Source: Streptomyces spinosisporus (lineage in GTDB: Bacteria > Actinomycetota > Actinomycetes > Streptomycetales > Streptomycetaceae). Taken from it: a stretch of DNA of 64,000 bases. This document shows positions 10,587 through 20,566 of this stretch, piece after piece (positions within the stretch are counted from its first letter, which is position 1; each line of letters starts with the position of its first letter). The stretch is taken from NCBI RefSeq assembly GCF_022698145.1, contig NZ_JALDAX010000001.1:682001-746000 (forward strand). Direction: 5' to 3'. The notes under the pieces are model-generated. The model was not told the origin of the DNA, made no database searches, and worked only from the letters and a program-made list of their open reading frames with translations. The position numbers and the translations under genes are program-made.

Positions 10587-12104
10587 ATGGCTCCAGAACC
10601 ACCGCTGCTCAGCATGTCCGGCATCACCAAGTCGTTCCCCGGAGTCCGGGCCCTCGACGGCGTCGACCTGGACGTCCAGGCCGGCGAGGTGCACTGCCTG
10701 CTCGGCCAGAACGGAGCCGGGAAGTCCACCCTGATCAAGGTCCTGGCCGGCGCCCACCAGCCCGACACCGGCACCATCAGCTGGCGCGGCGAGGATGTCA
10801 CCCTCCGCTCGCCGATCGCCGCCATGCGCCTCGGCATCGCCACCATCTACCAGGAACTCGACCTGGTGGAGCACCTGTCGGTGGCCGAGAACGTCCACCT
10901 CGGACATGAGCCGACGGCCGCCGGATTCGTCGTACGGGGAAAGACGGCCAAGGCGTCGACGGCCCGGCTGCTCAAGCGGCTCGGTCATCCGGAGATCGAC
11001 CCGGGGCGGCTGGTCGGGCAGTTGTCGGCGGCCCAGCAGCAGATCGTGTCCATGGCCCGGGCGCTCTCGCACGACGTACGGCTCATCGTGATGGACGAGC
11101 CGTCCGCGGCCCTCGACCCGGACGAGGTCGACAACCTCTTCCGCATCGTCGGCGACCTGACCGCCGAGGGCGTCGCCGTCGTCTACATTTCCCACCGCCT
11201 GGAGGAGATCAGGCGGATCGGCGACCGCGTGACCGTGCTGAAGGACGGCCGCGCCGTCGCGGGCGGGCTGCCCGCGAAGTCGACGCCGACCCGCGAGGTC
11301 GTCGCCCTGATGACCGGCCGCAATGTCGAGTACGTCTTCCCCGACCGGCCCGTCTCGGCCCCGGACGGCACGCCGGTCCTGGAGGTCAGGGGGCTGATGC
11401 GGCACGGCGAGTTCGAGCCCCTGGACCTGGACGTCCACCCTGGCGAGATCGTCGGCCTGGCCGGACTCGTCGGCTCCGGACGCTCCGAGATCCTGGAGAC
11501 GATCTACGGCGCCCGCAAGCCCGGCGCCGGTCACGTCCGCGTCGACGGACGGGCATTGCGGCCCGGGAGTGTCCGCGCGGCCGTCCGCGCCGGGCTCGGG
11601 CTCGCCCCCGAGGAACGCAAGGCGCAGGCCCTGCTGATGCTGGAGTCCGTCACCCGCAATGTCTCAGTCTCGTCCATGTCCCGCTTCTCGCGCGGGGGTT
11701 GGCTCGACCGGAGGTCCGAGGCGGGGGCGGCGCGGGCGGCCACCCGTGAGCTGTCGCTGCGGCCCGACAACCCGGCCGTGCCGGTGCGCACCCTGTCCGG
11801 CGGCAACCAGCAGAAGGCCGTCCTCGCCCGCTGGCTGCTGCGCGGCTGCCGCGTCCTGCTGCTGGACGAGCCGACCCGCGGCGTCGACGTCGGCGCCCGC
11901 GCCGAGCTCTACGCCGTCATCCGCCGCCTCGCCGACGAAGGCCTCGCGGTGCTCCTGGTCTCCAGCGAGGTCCCCGAGGTGCTCGGCCTCGCCGACCGCG
12001 TCCTGGTGCTCCGCGAGGGCCGCGTCGTGCACCGCGCCCCCGCCCGCGAACTCGACGAACACCGCGTACTCGACCTGGTCATGGAAGGAAGCCCGGCCTC
12101 ATGA
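10587..12104 (+). CDS. Sugar ABC transporter ATPase with two ABC domains (RbsA/MglA/XylG type)
   Basis: This 505-residue protein carries two nucleotide-binding domains in tandem. The first has Walker A GQNGAGKS, the signature-like LSAAQQQIV and Walker B LIVMDEPS. The second has a degenerate Walker A (GLVGSGRSEI), the signature LSGGNQQK and Walker B VLLLDEPTRGVD. The asymmetry is normal for CUT2 importers of monosaccharides such as ribose, xylose, galactose or inositol. It starts an operon with permease and binding-protein genes; its stop overlaps the permease ATG by 4 bp. Membrane-associated on the cytoplasmic face. The imported sugar cannot be read from sequence, but the downstream oxidoreductases and inositol-phosphate synthase suggest a cyclitol or oxidised sugar. 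Confidence 0.95.
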   Translation: MAPEPPLLSMSGITKSFPGVRALDGVDLDVQAGEVHCLLGQNGAGKSTLIKVLAGAHQPDTGTISWRGEDVTLRSPIAAMRLGIATIYQELDLVEHLSVAENVHLGHEPTAAGFVVRGKTAKASTARLLKRLGHPEIDPGRLVGQLSAAQQQIVSMARALSHDVRLIVMDEPSAALDPDEVDNLFRIVGDLTAEGVAVVYISHRLEEIRRIGDRVTVLKDGRAVAGGLPAKSTPTREVVALMTGRNVEYVFPDRPVSAPDGTPVLEVRGLMRHGEFEPLDLDVHPGEIVGLAGLVGSGRSEILETIYGARKPGAGHVRVDGRALRPGSVRAAVRAGLGLAPEERKAQALLMLESVTRNVSVSSMSRFSRGGWLDRRSEAGAARAATRELSLRPDNPAVPVRTLSGGNQQKAVLARWLLRGCRVLLLDEPTRGVDVGARAELYAVIRRLADEGLAVLLVSSEVPEVLGLADRVLVLREGRVVHRAPARELDEHRVLDLVMEGSPAS

Positions 12105-13120
12105 CGCAGCATGCCTCCCCGCCACGGGACAACACCGACAAGGTGCCTCCGATGGGTCGACCGCCGTCCTGGCGCGGCCTGTTCGCCCGTGCCGACGTGC
12201 GCACCCTGTCCCTGCTCGGCGTACTCGCCGCGCTGATCCTGATCGGCGGGATCACCAAACCGGACGAGTTCCTGGACACCCGCAACCTCCAACTCGTCCT
12301 CACCCAGGCCTCGGTGATCGGCGTCGTCACCGTCGGCATGACCTTCGTCATCACCTCCGGCGGCATCGACCTCTCCGTCGGTGCGATCGTCGCCCTCGCC
12401 TCCGTGTGGGCGACGACCGTGGCCACCCAGGACTACGGCTTCGCGGGCGTCCTGTTCACCGCGGTGATCGTCGGCGTCGGCTGCGGCCTGGTGAACGGTT
12501 TGCTCATCGCCTACGGCGGAATGGTCCCGTTCATCGCCACACTCGCCATGCTGGCCTCCGCGCGCGGACTCGCCCTGCAGATCACCGACGGCAAGACCCA
12601 GATCGTCACCATCGGCAGCATCCTCGACCTGGGCGAACGCGACGCCTATGTGCTCGGCGTCCCCCCGCTCGTCATCGTGTTCGCGGTCGTGACGATCATC
12701 GGCTGGCTGATCCTCAACCGCACCACCTTCGGCCGCCGCACGGTCGCCGTCGGCGGCAACGCGGAGGCGGCCCGGCTCGCCGGCATCGACGTACGCCGCC
12801 AGCGTCTGTACCTCTATCTGCTCTCCGGGCTGTGCTGCGGCATCGCCGCCTTCCTGCTGATCATCCTGTCCGGCTCCGGCCAGAACACCAACGGCAACCT
12901 CTACGAACTCGACGCCATCGCGGCCGCGATCATCGGCGGCACCCTGCTCAGCGGCGGCCGCGGCACCATCACCGGCTCCGTGCTCGGCGTCCTGATCTTC
13001 ACGACGATCACCAACATCTTCGCCTTGAACAACCTGCAGAGCGACGTCCAGCAGATCGCCAAGGGGGCGATCATCGTGGCTGCTGTGCTGGTGCAGCGAC
13101 GTACTGCCAGCTCGACCTGA
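12101..13120 (+). CDS. Sugar ABC transporter permease (RbsC type)
   Basis: This is a 339-residue membrane protein with about eight to ten hydrophobic helices. It has the CUT2 permease landmarks TFVITSGGIDLSVGAIVALASV and NAEAARLAGIDVRRQRLYLYLLSGLCCG. It forms the translocation channel with the ATPase encoded immediately upstream (ATGA overlap) and the lipoprotein binding component encoded 16 bp downstream. A long cytoplasmic N-terminus of about 40 residues precedes the first helix. Its role is clear; the substrate is not. Confidence 0.94.
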   Translation: MTQHASPPRDNTDKVPPMGRPPSWRGLFARADVRTLSLLGVLAALILIGGITKPDEFLDTRNLQLVLTQASVIGVVTVGMTFVITSGGIDLSVGAIVALASVWATTVATQDYGFAGVLFTAVIVGVGCGLVNGLLIAYGGMVPFIATLAMLASARGLALQITDGKTQIVTIGSILDLGERDAYVLGVPPLVIVFAVVTIIGWLILNRTTFGRRTVAVGGNAEAARLAGIDVRRQRLYLYLLSGLCCGIAAFLLIILSGSGQNTNGNLYELDAIAAAIIGGTLLSGGRGTITGSVLGVLIFTTITNIFALNNLQSDVQQIAKGAIIVAAVLVQRRTASST

Positions 13121-13134
13121 GGAAAGGGTCAGTA

Positions 13135-13174
13135 CCATGTCACATACCACTCGTGGTGCCATGTCACATACCAC
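13135..13174 (+). repeat. 24-bp in-frame duplication containing the start codon of the binding protein
   Basis: The 16-mer CCATGTCACATACCAC occurs at 13135-13150 and again at 13159-13174 (period 24). This duplicates the initiator and gives an N-terminus beginning MSHTTRGAMSHTTSRRG. Either ATG could serve; only the first has a close Shine-Dalgarno (GAGGAAAGGG just upstream). Confidence 0.85.
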
Positions 13175-14201
13175 CAGCCGCAGAGGACTGCTCTTCGGAA
13201 CCGCAGCCGTCTCCGCCACCGCCGTCCTAGCCGGTTGCACCAGCAACGACTCCAAGGACGAGAAGCCGGCCGCGAACGACCAGTCGGCCGCCGACGACAA
13301 GCCCGGCAAGCACGTCACCATCGGCTTCGCCGGCCCGCAGGCCGACCACGGCTGGCTCAACGCGATCAACGACAACGCCAAGAGCCGGGCCAAGAAGTAC
13401 TCCGACGTCACGCTGGAGATCACCGAGGGCTCCAACGACACGGCCGCCCAGATCGGCCAGATCGAGACCCTGATCAACAAGAAGGTCGACGTCCTGGTCG
13501 TGCTGCCCGCCGACGGCAAGGCGCTCACCCAGGTCGGACTGAAGGCGATGCGCGCGGGCATCCCGGTCGTCAACCTCGACCGCATCTTCAACTCCCCGCA
13601 GGCGTACCGCTGCTGGATCGGCGGCGACAACTACGGCATGGGCCTGAACGCGGGCACGTACATCGGCGAGAAGCTCAAGGGGAAGTCGAACGCCAGGGTC
13701 ATCGAACTGGCCGGCCTGGACAACCTGGAGCTGACCAAACAGCGCACCCAGGGCTTCGACGACGCCCTGAAGAACTACCCCAACATCAAGAAGGTGGCCC
13801 GCCAGGCCGCCGAGTTCACGGTCGAGTCCGGACAGGCCAAGATGGCCCAACTCCTGCAGGCGCAGCCCAAGTTCGACGCCCTGTGGAACCACGACGACGA
13901 CCAGGGCGTGGGCGCGCTGCGCGCCATCGAGCAGGCCGGACGCGACGACTTCCTGATGGTGGGCGGCGCGGGCGCCCTGTCCGCCTTCCAGGCCATCAAG
14001 CAGGACAACGGCGTACTGAAGGCGACCGTCCTGTACCCGCCGACGATGGCCGCCTCCGCCATCGACCTCGCCCGCGCGCTGGGCCAGGCCAAGGGCATCA
14101 GCGGCCTCGCCGAGTTCGAGATCCCGGCCTCGCTGACGCTCTACTCGGCCGTCGTCGACAAGGACAACGTCGACCAGTACATGCCCACGGGCTTCCGCTG
14201 A
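13137..14201 (+). CDS. Sugar-binding lipoprotein of the CUT2 ABC transporter
   Basis: This is a 354-residue periplasmic-binding-protein-like (type 1, RbsB-like) lipoprotein. The signal reads SRRGLLFGTAAVSATAVLAGC, combining a twin-arginine start with an LAGC lipobox, so it is probably exported by Tat and lipid-anchored. The mature part has GFAGPQADHGWLNAI and the DALWNHDDDQGVGALRAIEQAG region typical of ribose/xylose-binding proteins. It follows the permease by 16 bp. The first ATG (13137) has the better ribosome site; the duplicated ATG at 13161 would remove eight residues without changing the signal. It captures the sugar outside the membrane and delivers it to the permease. Confidence 0.93.
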   Translation: MSHTTRGAMSHTTSRRGLLFGTAAVSATAVLAGCTSNDSKDEKPAANDQSAADDKPGKHVTIGFAGPQADHGWLNAINDNAKSRAKKYSDVTLEITEGSNDTAAQIGQIETLINKKVDVLVVLPADGKALTQVGLKAMRAGIPVVNLDRIFNSPQAYRCWIGGDNYGMGLNAGTYIGEKLKGKSNARVIELAGLDNLELTKQRTQGFDDALKNYPNIKKVARQAAEFTVESGQAKMAQLLQAQPKFDALWNHDDDQGVGALRAIEQAGRDDFLMVGGAGALSAFQAIKQDNGVLKATVLYPPTMAASAIDLARALGQAKGISGLAEFEIPASLTLYSAVVDKDNVDQYMPTGFR

Positions 14202-14260
14202 CCGAATCCGCCCCGCACCCCCCACGGCGCATTCACCACGAGGACGAGGAGGACATCCGT

Positions 14261-15469
14261 ATGGGAGAGCCCCAGCAGCCGGACGGGCCGGAGGCGGCGA
14301 AGCCGCCGTTGCGCGTCGGCATGGTCGGCTACGCCTTCATGGGCGCCGCCCACTCACAGGGCTGGCGCACCGCGGGCCACGCCTTCGACCTGCCGCTCCG
14401 CCCGGTCCTGAGCGTGATCTGCGGGCGGGACGCGCAGGCGGTGCGCCGGGCGGCCGACCGGCACGGCTGGGCGGCGACCGAGACCGACTGGCGGGCCCTG
14501 GTCGCGCGGGACGACGTCGACCTCGTCGACATCTGCACGCCCGGTGACAGCCATGCCGAGATCGCCCTCGCCGCCCTCGCCGCGGGCAAGCACGTACTGT
14601 GCGAGAAGCCCCTCGCGAACACTGTCGAGGAGGCCAGGGCGATGGCCGACGCGGCCGAAGCGGCCTACGGGCGCGGCCAGTTGGCGATGGTCGGCTTCAA
14701 CTACCGCCGGGTGCCCGCCACCGCCCTGGCCAGGAACATGATCGCCGAGGGCAGGCTCGGCACCCTGCGGCACCTGAGGGTGACGTACCTCCAGGACTGG
14801 CTCGTGGACCCGCAGTTCCCCCTCACCTGGCGGCTGCGCAAGGAGCTGGCTGGCTCGGGCGCCCTCGGCGACCTCGGCGCCCATGTCGTCGACCTCGCGC
14901 AGTACCTGGCGGGCGAGCAGCTGGCCGGGGTGTCCGCGATGACGGAGACGTTCGTACGGGAGCGGCCGCTGCCCGTCGGCGCCACCAGCGGCCTGTCGGC
15001 GGTGCAGTCCGCCGGCACCGGTCAGGTCACCGTCGACGACGCGGCGCTGTTCACCGGACGCTTCACCTCCGGCGCCCTCGCCTCCTTCGAGGCCACCCGG
15101 TACGCGACCGGCCGCAAGAACGCCCTGCGTATCGAACTCAACGGCACGCACGGCTCGTTGGCCTTCGACCTGGAGCGGCTCAACGAGCTGTCGTACCACG
15201 ACGGTACCGAGGCCGCGACGCACGCCGGTTTCCGCCGCATCCTGGTCACCGAACCCGACCACCCCTATCTGGACGCCTGGTGGCCGCCGGGCCACGGCCT
15301 GGGCTACGAGCACACCTTCGTCCACCAGGCCCGCGACCTCGTCCACGCGGTCGCCGCGGGCCGCCGGCCCGAACCCTCCTTCGCCGACGGGCTGCAGGTG
15401 CAGCGCGTGCTGGCGGCGGTGGAGGAGAGCGCCGAGAAGAACTCCGTCTACACGCCGATCGCCGCCTGA
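14261..15469 (+). CDS. Gfo/Idh/MocA-family NAD(P)-dependent oxidoreductase
   Basis: This 402-residue dehydrogenase has an N-terminal Rossmann fold (RVGMVGYAFMGAAHSQGW), the NAD-binding ICTPGDSHAEIALAALAAGKH segment, the catalytic-lysine motif CEKPLANTVEEA, and a C-terminal substrate domain containing GDLGAHVVDLAQYL. Family members oxidise inositols, glucosides or sugar acids. With the isomerase 12 bp downstream it resembles inositol or 3-keto-sugar catabolic pairs. The ATG at 14261 follows GAGGAGGA. It is cytoplasmic, with no signal. The pathway suggests oxidation of the sugar brought in by the upstream ABC system, but the exact substrate cannot be read. Confidence 0.92.
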   Translation: MGEPQQPDGPEAAKPPLRVGMVGYAFMGAAHSQGWRTAGHAFDLPLRPVLSVICGRDAQAVRRAADRHGWAATETDWRALVARDDVDLVDICTPGDSHAEIALAALAAGKHVLCEKPLANTVEEARAMADAAEAAYGRGQLAMVGFNYRRVPATALARNMIAEGRLGTLRHLRVTYLQDWLVDPQFPLTWRLRKELAGSGALGDLGAHVVDLAQYLAGEQLAGVSAMTETFVRERPLPVGATSGLSAVQSAGTGQVTVDDAALFTGRFTSGALASFEATRYATGRKNALRIELNGTHGSLAFDLERLNELSYHDGTEAATHAGFRRILVTEPDHPYLDAWWPPGHGLGYEHTFVHQARDLVHAVAAGRRPEPSFADGLQVQRVLAAVEESAEKNSVYTPIAA

Positions 15470-15481
15470 GGAGGGTTCAGC

Positions 15482-16473
<992 letters not shown>

Positions 16474-16480
<7 letters not shown>

Positions 16481-16522
16481 GCCGTTCCGACGCACAACTG
16501 AGCCGTTCCGACGCACAACTGA
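16474..16522 (+). repeat. 21-bp tandem repeat (2.3 copies) spanning a stop codon
   Basis: Perfect copies lie at 16474-16494 and 16495-16515, with a third partial unit CAACTGA to 16522. Each unit carries the in-frame TGA, so the isomerase stop is triplicated at 21-bp intervals. The repeat sits in the 125-bp gap before the secreted dehydrogenase gene. Confidence 0.9.
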
Positions 16523-16605
16523 ACGTTCATCAGCTCTCCGGGATGCCGGCGCATCCCGGCGCACTTCACCCACCCGTACAACCGGCCCCTTACTGGGAGG
16601 CATCC

Positions 16606-19110
16606 GTGCACGGGAACACCAGCACCACCAGCACCGACAGAATCGAGGCCCACAGACACCGCTTCCGCAGAGCCGTCGCCCTCCTCGGCGGCGCGCTCCT
16701 CGCGGGCGCATCCCTCAGCCTCACCGCTCCCCAGGCCGGCGCCGTGGTCGCCGATCCCGGGGCCGCGCCGGCGGCAGCCGCGGCCGAGGACTTCCAGCAG
16801 GTCACCCTGGCCAAGGGCGAACCGGAGACCGGTGAGCCCATGTCGCTCGCCGTACTGCCCGACCGCTCGGTCCTGCACACCTCGCGCGACGGCGAACTGC
16901 GCATGACGGACGCCGCGGGCAACACCCGGGTCATCGGCAAGCTCGACGTCTACTCCCACGACGAGGAAGGCCTCCAAGGCATCGGCGTGGACCCGGACTT
17001 CGCGAACAACCGCGCCATCTACCTCTACTACGCGCCCCCGCTCGACACCCCGGCCGGCGACGCCCCCGAGACCGGCACCGCCGCCGACTTCGCGCCCTTC
17101 GACGGCGTCAACCGCCTCTCCCGCTTCACCCTGAACGCCGACGGTACCCTGAACACTGCCAGCGAGAAGAAGGTCCTCGACGTGAAGACGTCGCGGGGCA
17201 TCTGCTGCCACGTCGGCGGTGACATCGACTTCGACGCGGCGGGCAACCTGTACCTGTCGACGGGCGACGACTCCAACCCCTTCCAGTCCGACGGCTTCAC
17301 CCCCATCGACGAGCGCTCCGACCGCAACCCCGCCTTCGACGCGCAGCGTTCGGCCGGCAACACCAACGACCTGCGCGGCAAGATCCTGCGCATCAAGGTC
17401 GCCGAGGACGGCTCGTACACCATCCCCGACGGCAACCTCTTCGCGCCCGGCACCGACAAGACGCGGCCCGAGATCTACGCGATGGGCTTCCGCAACCCGT
17501 TCCGCTTCAGCGTCGACAAGAAGACCGGCATCCTCTACGTCGGCGACTACGGCCCCGACGCGGGCGCCGCCGACCCGGCCCGCGGACCGGGCGGCCAGGT
17601 CGAGTTCGCGCGCGTGACCGCCGCCGGCAACTTCGGCTGGCCGTACTGCACGGGCGACAACGACCCGTACGTCGACTACGACTTCGCGACCAAGACCTCC
17701 GGCGCGACCTTCGACTGCAACGCGCCGAAAAACACCTCCCCCAACAACACCGGCCTCACCGACCTGCCGCCCGCCCAGCCCGCCTGGATCCCCTACGACG
17801 GCCCGTCCGTCCCGGAGCTCGGCGACGGCTCGGAGTCCCCGATGGGCGGCCCGGTCTACCACTACGACGCCTCGCTCGACTCACCGGTCAAGTTCCCCGA
17901 GGCCTACGACGGGAACTTCTTCGCCGGCGAGTTCGGCCGACGCTGGATCAAGCGGATCGTCAGCGACGACAACGGCACCGTGCAGTCGATCAACGCCTTC
18001 CCGTGGACCGGCACCCAGGTGATGGACATGGCGTTCGGCCCCGACGGCGCGCTCTACGTCCTCGACTACGGCACCGCATGGTTCGGCGGCGACGAGAACT
18101 CGGGCCTGTACCGCATCGAGAACGCCACCGACGGACACTCGCCGGTCGCGCAGGCGGCGGCGAACAAGACGTCCGGACAGGCGGCTCTGAAGGTGCGGTT
18201 CTCCTCCGAGGGCTCCATCGACCAGGACGGTGACGCCCTCACCTACAGCTGGGACTTCGGCGACGGCGGCACGTCGACGGCGGCGAACCCGACGCACACG
18301 TACCGGAAGAACGGCACCTACTCCGCGACCGTGACCGCGAAGGACACAAGCGGCCGCACCGGCAGCGCGAGCGTGCAGATCGTGGTCGGCAACACCGCCC
18401 CGAAGGTGACGGTCGAACTGCCCAAGGACGGCCAGCTGTTCAGCTTCGGTGACGCGGTGCCGTTCAAGGTGAAGGTCACCGACCCGGAGGACGGCCGCGC
18501 CATCGACTGCTCGAAGGTCACGGTCACCTTCATCCTCGGCCACGACACCCACGGGCACCCGATCACCTCCGCGAACGGCTGCACCGGCACCATCCAGACC
18601 ACCGCCGACGGCGGCCACGACGAGAACGCCAACATCTTCGGCGTCCTCGACGCCGAGTACACCGACAACGGAGGCGGCGGCCAGGCCGCACTGACCACGC
18701 ACGACCGCAACGTCCTGCAGCCCAGGCACCGCCAGGCCGAGCACTTCTCCAACGCCTCCGGAGTCGACGCCATCGCCAAGGAGACGGCGCACGGCGGCAA
18801 GACGGTCGGCAACATCGACAACGGCGACTGGATCTCCTTCACGCCGTACGTCCTCAACAACGCCAAGTCCGTCACCGCGCGCATCTCGTCGGGCGGCGCG
18901 GGCGGCACCCTCGAGATCCGCGCGGGCTCCGCGAAGGGCACCCTGCTCGGCAAGGCGACCGTGCCGGTGACCGGCGGCTGGGAGAACTTCCAGGACGTCA
19001 GCGCCGATCTGTCCCGCGCGCCGAAGGGCACGACCACGCTCTACCTGGTCTTCAAGGGCGGCTCGGGCGCGTTGTTCGACGTCGACGACTTCACCTTCAC
19101 CACCGGCTGA
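16606..19110 (+). CDS. Secreted glucose/sorbosone dehydrogenase-like protein with PKD and CBM6-like domains
   Basis: This is an 834-residue exported protein. After a signal peptide (RRAVALLGGALLAGASLSLTA...) residues about 60-500 form a PQQ-type beta-propeller (GSDH). It contains EEGLQGIGVDPDFANN, the DLRGKILRIKV motif and the ICCHVGGDIDFDAAGNLYLSTGD histidine segment. A PKD domain follows at about 507-590 (LTYSWDFGDGGTSTAANPTHTY). The C-terminus, about 704-834, resembles a CBM6 carbohydrate-binding module (GDWISFTPYVLNN ... DVDDFTFT). It probably oxidises a sugar or glycan outside the cell while bound to polysaccharide. GTG at 16606 is chosen because GGGAGG lies 5 nt upstream and a signal follows at once. 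An enormous open frame continues upstream but overlaps two other genes. Confidence 0.88.
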   Translation: MHGNTSTTSTDRIEAHRHRFRRAVALLGGALLAGASLSLTAPQAGAVVADPGAAPAAAAAEDFQQVTLAKGEPETGEPMSLAVLPDRSVLHTSRDGELRMTDAAGNTRVIGKLDVYSHDEEGLQGIGVDPDFANNRAIYLYYAPPLDTPAGDAPETGTAADFAPFDGVNRLSRFTLNADGTLNTASEKKVLDVKTSRGICCHVGGDIDFDAAGNLYLSTGDDSNPFQSDGFTPIDERSDRNPAFDAQRSAGNTNDLRGKILRIKVAEDGSYTIPDGNLFAPGTDKTRPEIYAMGFRNPFRFSVDKKTGILYVGDYGPDAGAADPARGPGGQVEFARVTAAGNFGWPYCTGDNDPYVDYDFATKTSGATFDCNAPKNTSPNNTGLTDLPPAQPAWIPYDGPSVPELGDGSESPMGGPVYHYDASLDSPVKFPEAYDGNFFAGEFGRRWIKRIVSDDNGTVQSINAFPWTGTQVMDMAFGPDGALYVLDYGTAWFGGDENSGLYRIENATDGHSPVAQAAANKTSGQAALKVRFSSEGSIDQDGDALTYSWDFGDGGTSTAANPTHTYRKNGTYSATVTAKDTSGRTGSASVQIVVGNTAPKVTVELPKDGQLFSFGDAVPFKVKVTDPEDGRAIDCSKVTVTFILGHDTHGHPITSANGCTGTIQTTADGGHDENANIFGVLDAEYTDNGGGGQAALTTHDRNVLQPRHRQAEHFSNASGVDAIAKETAHGGKTVGNIDNGDWISFTPYVLNNAKSVTARISSGGAGGTLEIRAGSAKGTLLGKATVPVTGGWENFQDVSADLSRAPKGTTTLYLVFKGGSGALFDVDDFTFTTG

Positions 19111-19124
19111 GAGGAGGGCATGTG

Positions 19125-20492
19125 ATGCGCTCAACCAGCAGACTGGCCACCGTCGTTGTCGGAGCCGGGCTCCTGCTCGGCTGCGTCTCGGGACCCGCCT
19201 CCTCACAGTCTGGCGGGCCGTCGGGCGGACACGACGCCGACGGCAAACGGGTGCTGGTCTTCTCCAAGACGGCCGGCTTCCGGCACGACTCCATCCCCGA
19301 CGGCGTGGCGGCGGTGAAGCAACTCGGTGAGAGCGGCGGCTTCGCCGTCGACGCCACCGAGGACGCGGGCGCGTTCACCGCGAAGAACCTGCGGCGCTAC
19401 GACGCGGTCGTGTTCCTGTCCACGACGGGTGACGTCCTCGATGCGACCCAACAGGGCGCGTTCGAGGGCTACATCCGGCACGGCGGCGGCTACGTCGGCA
19501 TCCACGCCGCCGCCGACACCGAGTACGACTGGCCCTTCTACGGCGGCCTCGCCGGCGCCTGGTTCCAGTCGCACCCGGCGATCCAGCAGGCGAGGGTGAA
19601 CGTCGAGGACCGCTCCCACCCCGCCACCGCGGGCCTGGGGCCGACCTGGGACCGCACCGACGAGTGGTACAACTACCGCTCCAACCCGCGGGAGCGGGCC
19701 CATGTCCTCGCCTCGCTCGACGAGTCGTCCTACAGCGGCGGCACCATGAACGGCGACCACCCGATCTCCTGGTGCCAGAACTACCAGGGCGGCCGGGCCT
19801 TCTACACCGGCCTCGGCCACACCAAGGAGTCGTACACCGAACCCGCCTACCGGCAGCACCTGTTGGGTGGGATCCGGTGGGCGATCGGTGACGCCCAGGC
19901 CGACTGCCGCCCGGAGAACGGCTACCGTCCGCTCTTCGACGGCACGGCCGCCTCGCTGGACGGCTGGAAACAGGCGGGCCCGGGCTCCTTCACCCTCGAC
20001 GACGACGGCACCCTGACGTCGTCGGGCGGCATGGGCCTGCTCTGGTACGCCACCTCGGGCTTCACCTCGTACTCCCTGAAGCTCGACTGGAAGATGTCCG
20101 GCGCCGACGGAGACGACAACTCCGGTGTGTTCGTGGGCTTCCCGCCCTCGGACGACCCGTGGTCGGCCGTCGACAACGGCTACGAGATCCAGATCGACGC
20201 CACCGACGTACCCGAGAAGACGACGGGGTCCGTCTACGGCTTCCGCTCCGCCGACCTGAAGAAGCGCGACCGTGCGCTGAACCCGCCGGGGCAGTGGAAC
20301 ACGTACGAGATCCGGGTCGAGGGCGAGCACCTTCGCATCTGGCTCAACGGCGTGAAGATCAACGATTTCACCAACACCGTTCCGGCCCGGAGCCTGCGTG
20401 ACGGACACATCGGCATCCAGAACCACGGAGCCGACGACCAGGTGTCCTTCCGCGACATCCGGATCAAGGAACTGCCCGGCAAGGGCAACTGA
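19125..20492 (+). CDS. Lipoprotein with ThuA and 3-keto-disaccharide hydrolase (DUF1080) domains
   Basis: This is a 455-residue lipoprotein (LLLGC lipobox near residue 20). Residues about 40-255 form a ThuA-like trehalose-utilisation domain (VLVFSKTAGFRHDSIPDG ... GGGYVGIHAAADTEYDWPFY). Residues about 265-455 form a DUF1080 beta-sandwich (FDGTAASLDGWKQAG ... GYEIQIDATD ... VKINDF), a family that includes 3-keto-disaccharide and 3-keto-glycoside hydrolases. It is therefore likely to cleave 3-keto sugars at the cell surface, downstream of a C3-oxidising enzyme. The preceding secreted GSDH protein, 14 bp away, is the natural partner. The ATG at 19125 sits 6 nt from GAGGAGGG; a GTG one codon earlier is possible. 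Confidence 0.9.
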   Translation: MRSTSRLATVVVGAGLLLGCVSGPASSQSGGPSGGHDADGKRVLVFSKTAGFRHDSIPDGVAAVKQLGESGGFAVDATEDAGAFTAKNLRRYDAVVFLSTTGDVLDATQQGAFEGYIRHGGGYVGIHAAADTEYDWPFYGGLAGAWFQSHPAIQQARVNVEDRSHPATAGLGPTWDRTDEWYNYRSNPRERAHVLASLDESSYSGGTMNGDHPISWCQNYQGGRAFYTGLGHTKESYTEPAYRQHLLGGIRWAIGDAQADCRPENGYRPLFDGTAASLDGWKQAGPGSFTLDDDGTLTSSGGMGLLWYATSGFTSYSLKLDWKMSGADGDDNSGVFVGFPPSDDPWSAVDNGYEIQIDATDVPEKTTGSVYGFRSADLKKRDRALNPPGQWNTYEIRVEGEHLRIWLNGVKINDFTNTVPARSLRDGHIGIQNHGADDQVSFRDIRIKELPGKGN

Positions 20493-20566
20493 TCGGCGGC
20501 GGGCGGGGGACGCCGGACCTCCGCCCGCCGTCTTCCGGCACGACGCGCTCGACAAGGAGGCTGCCC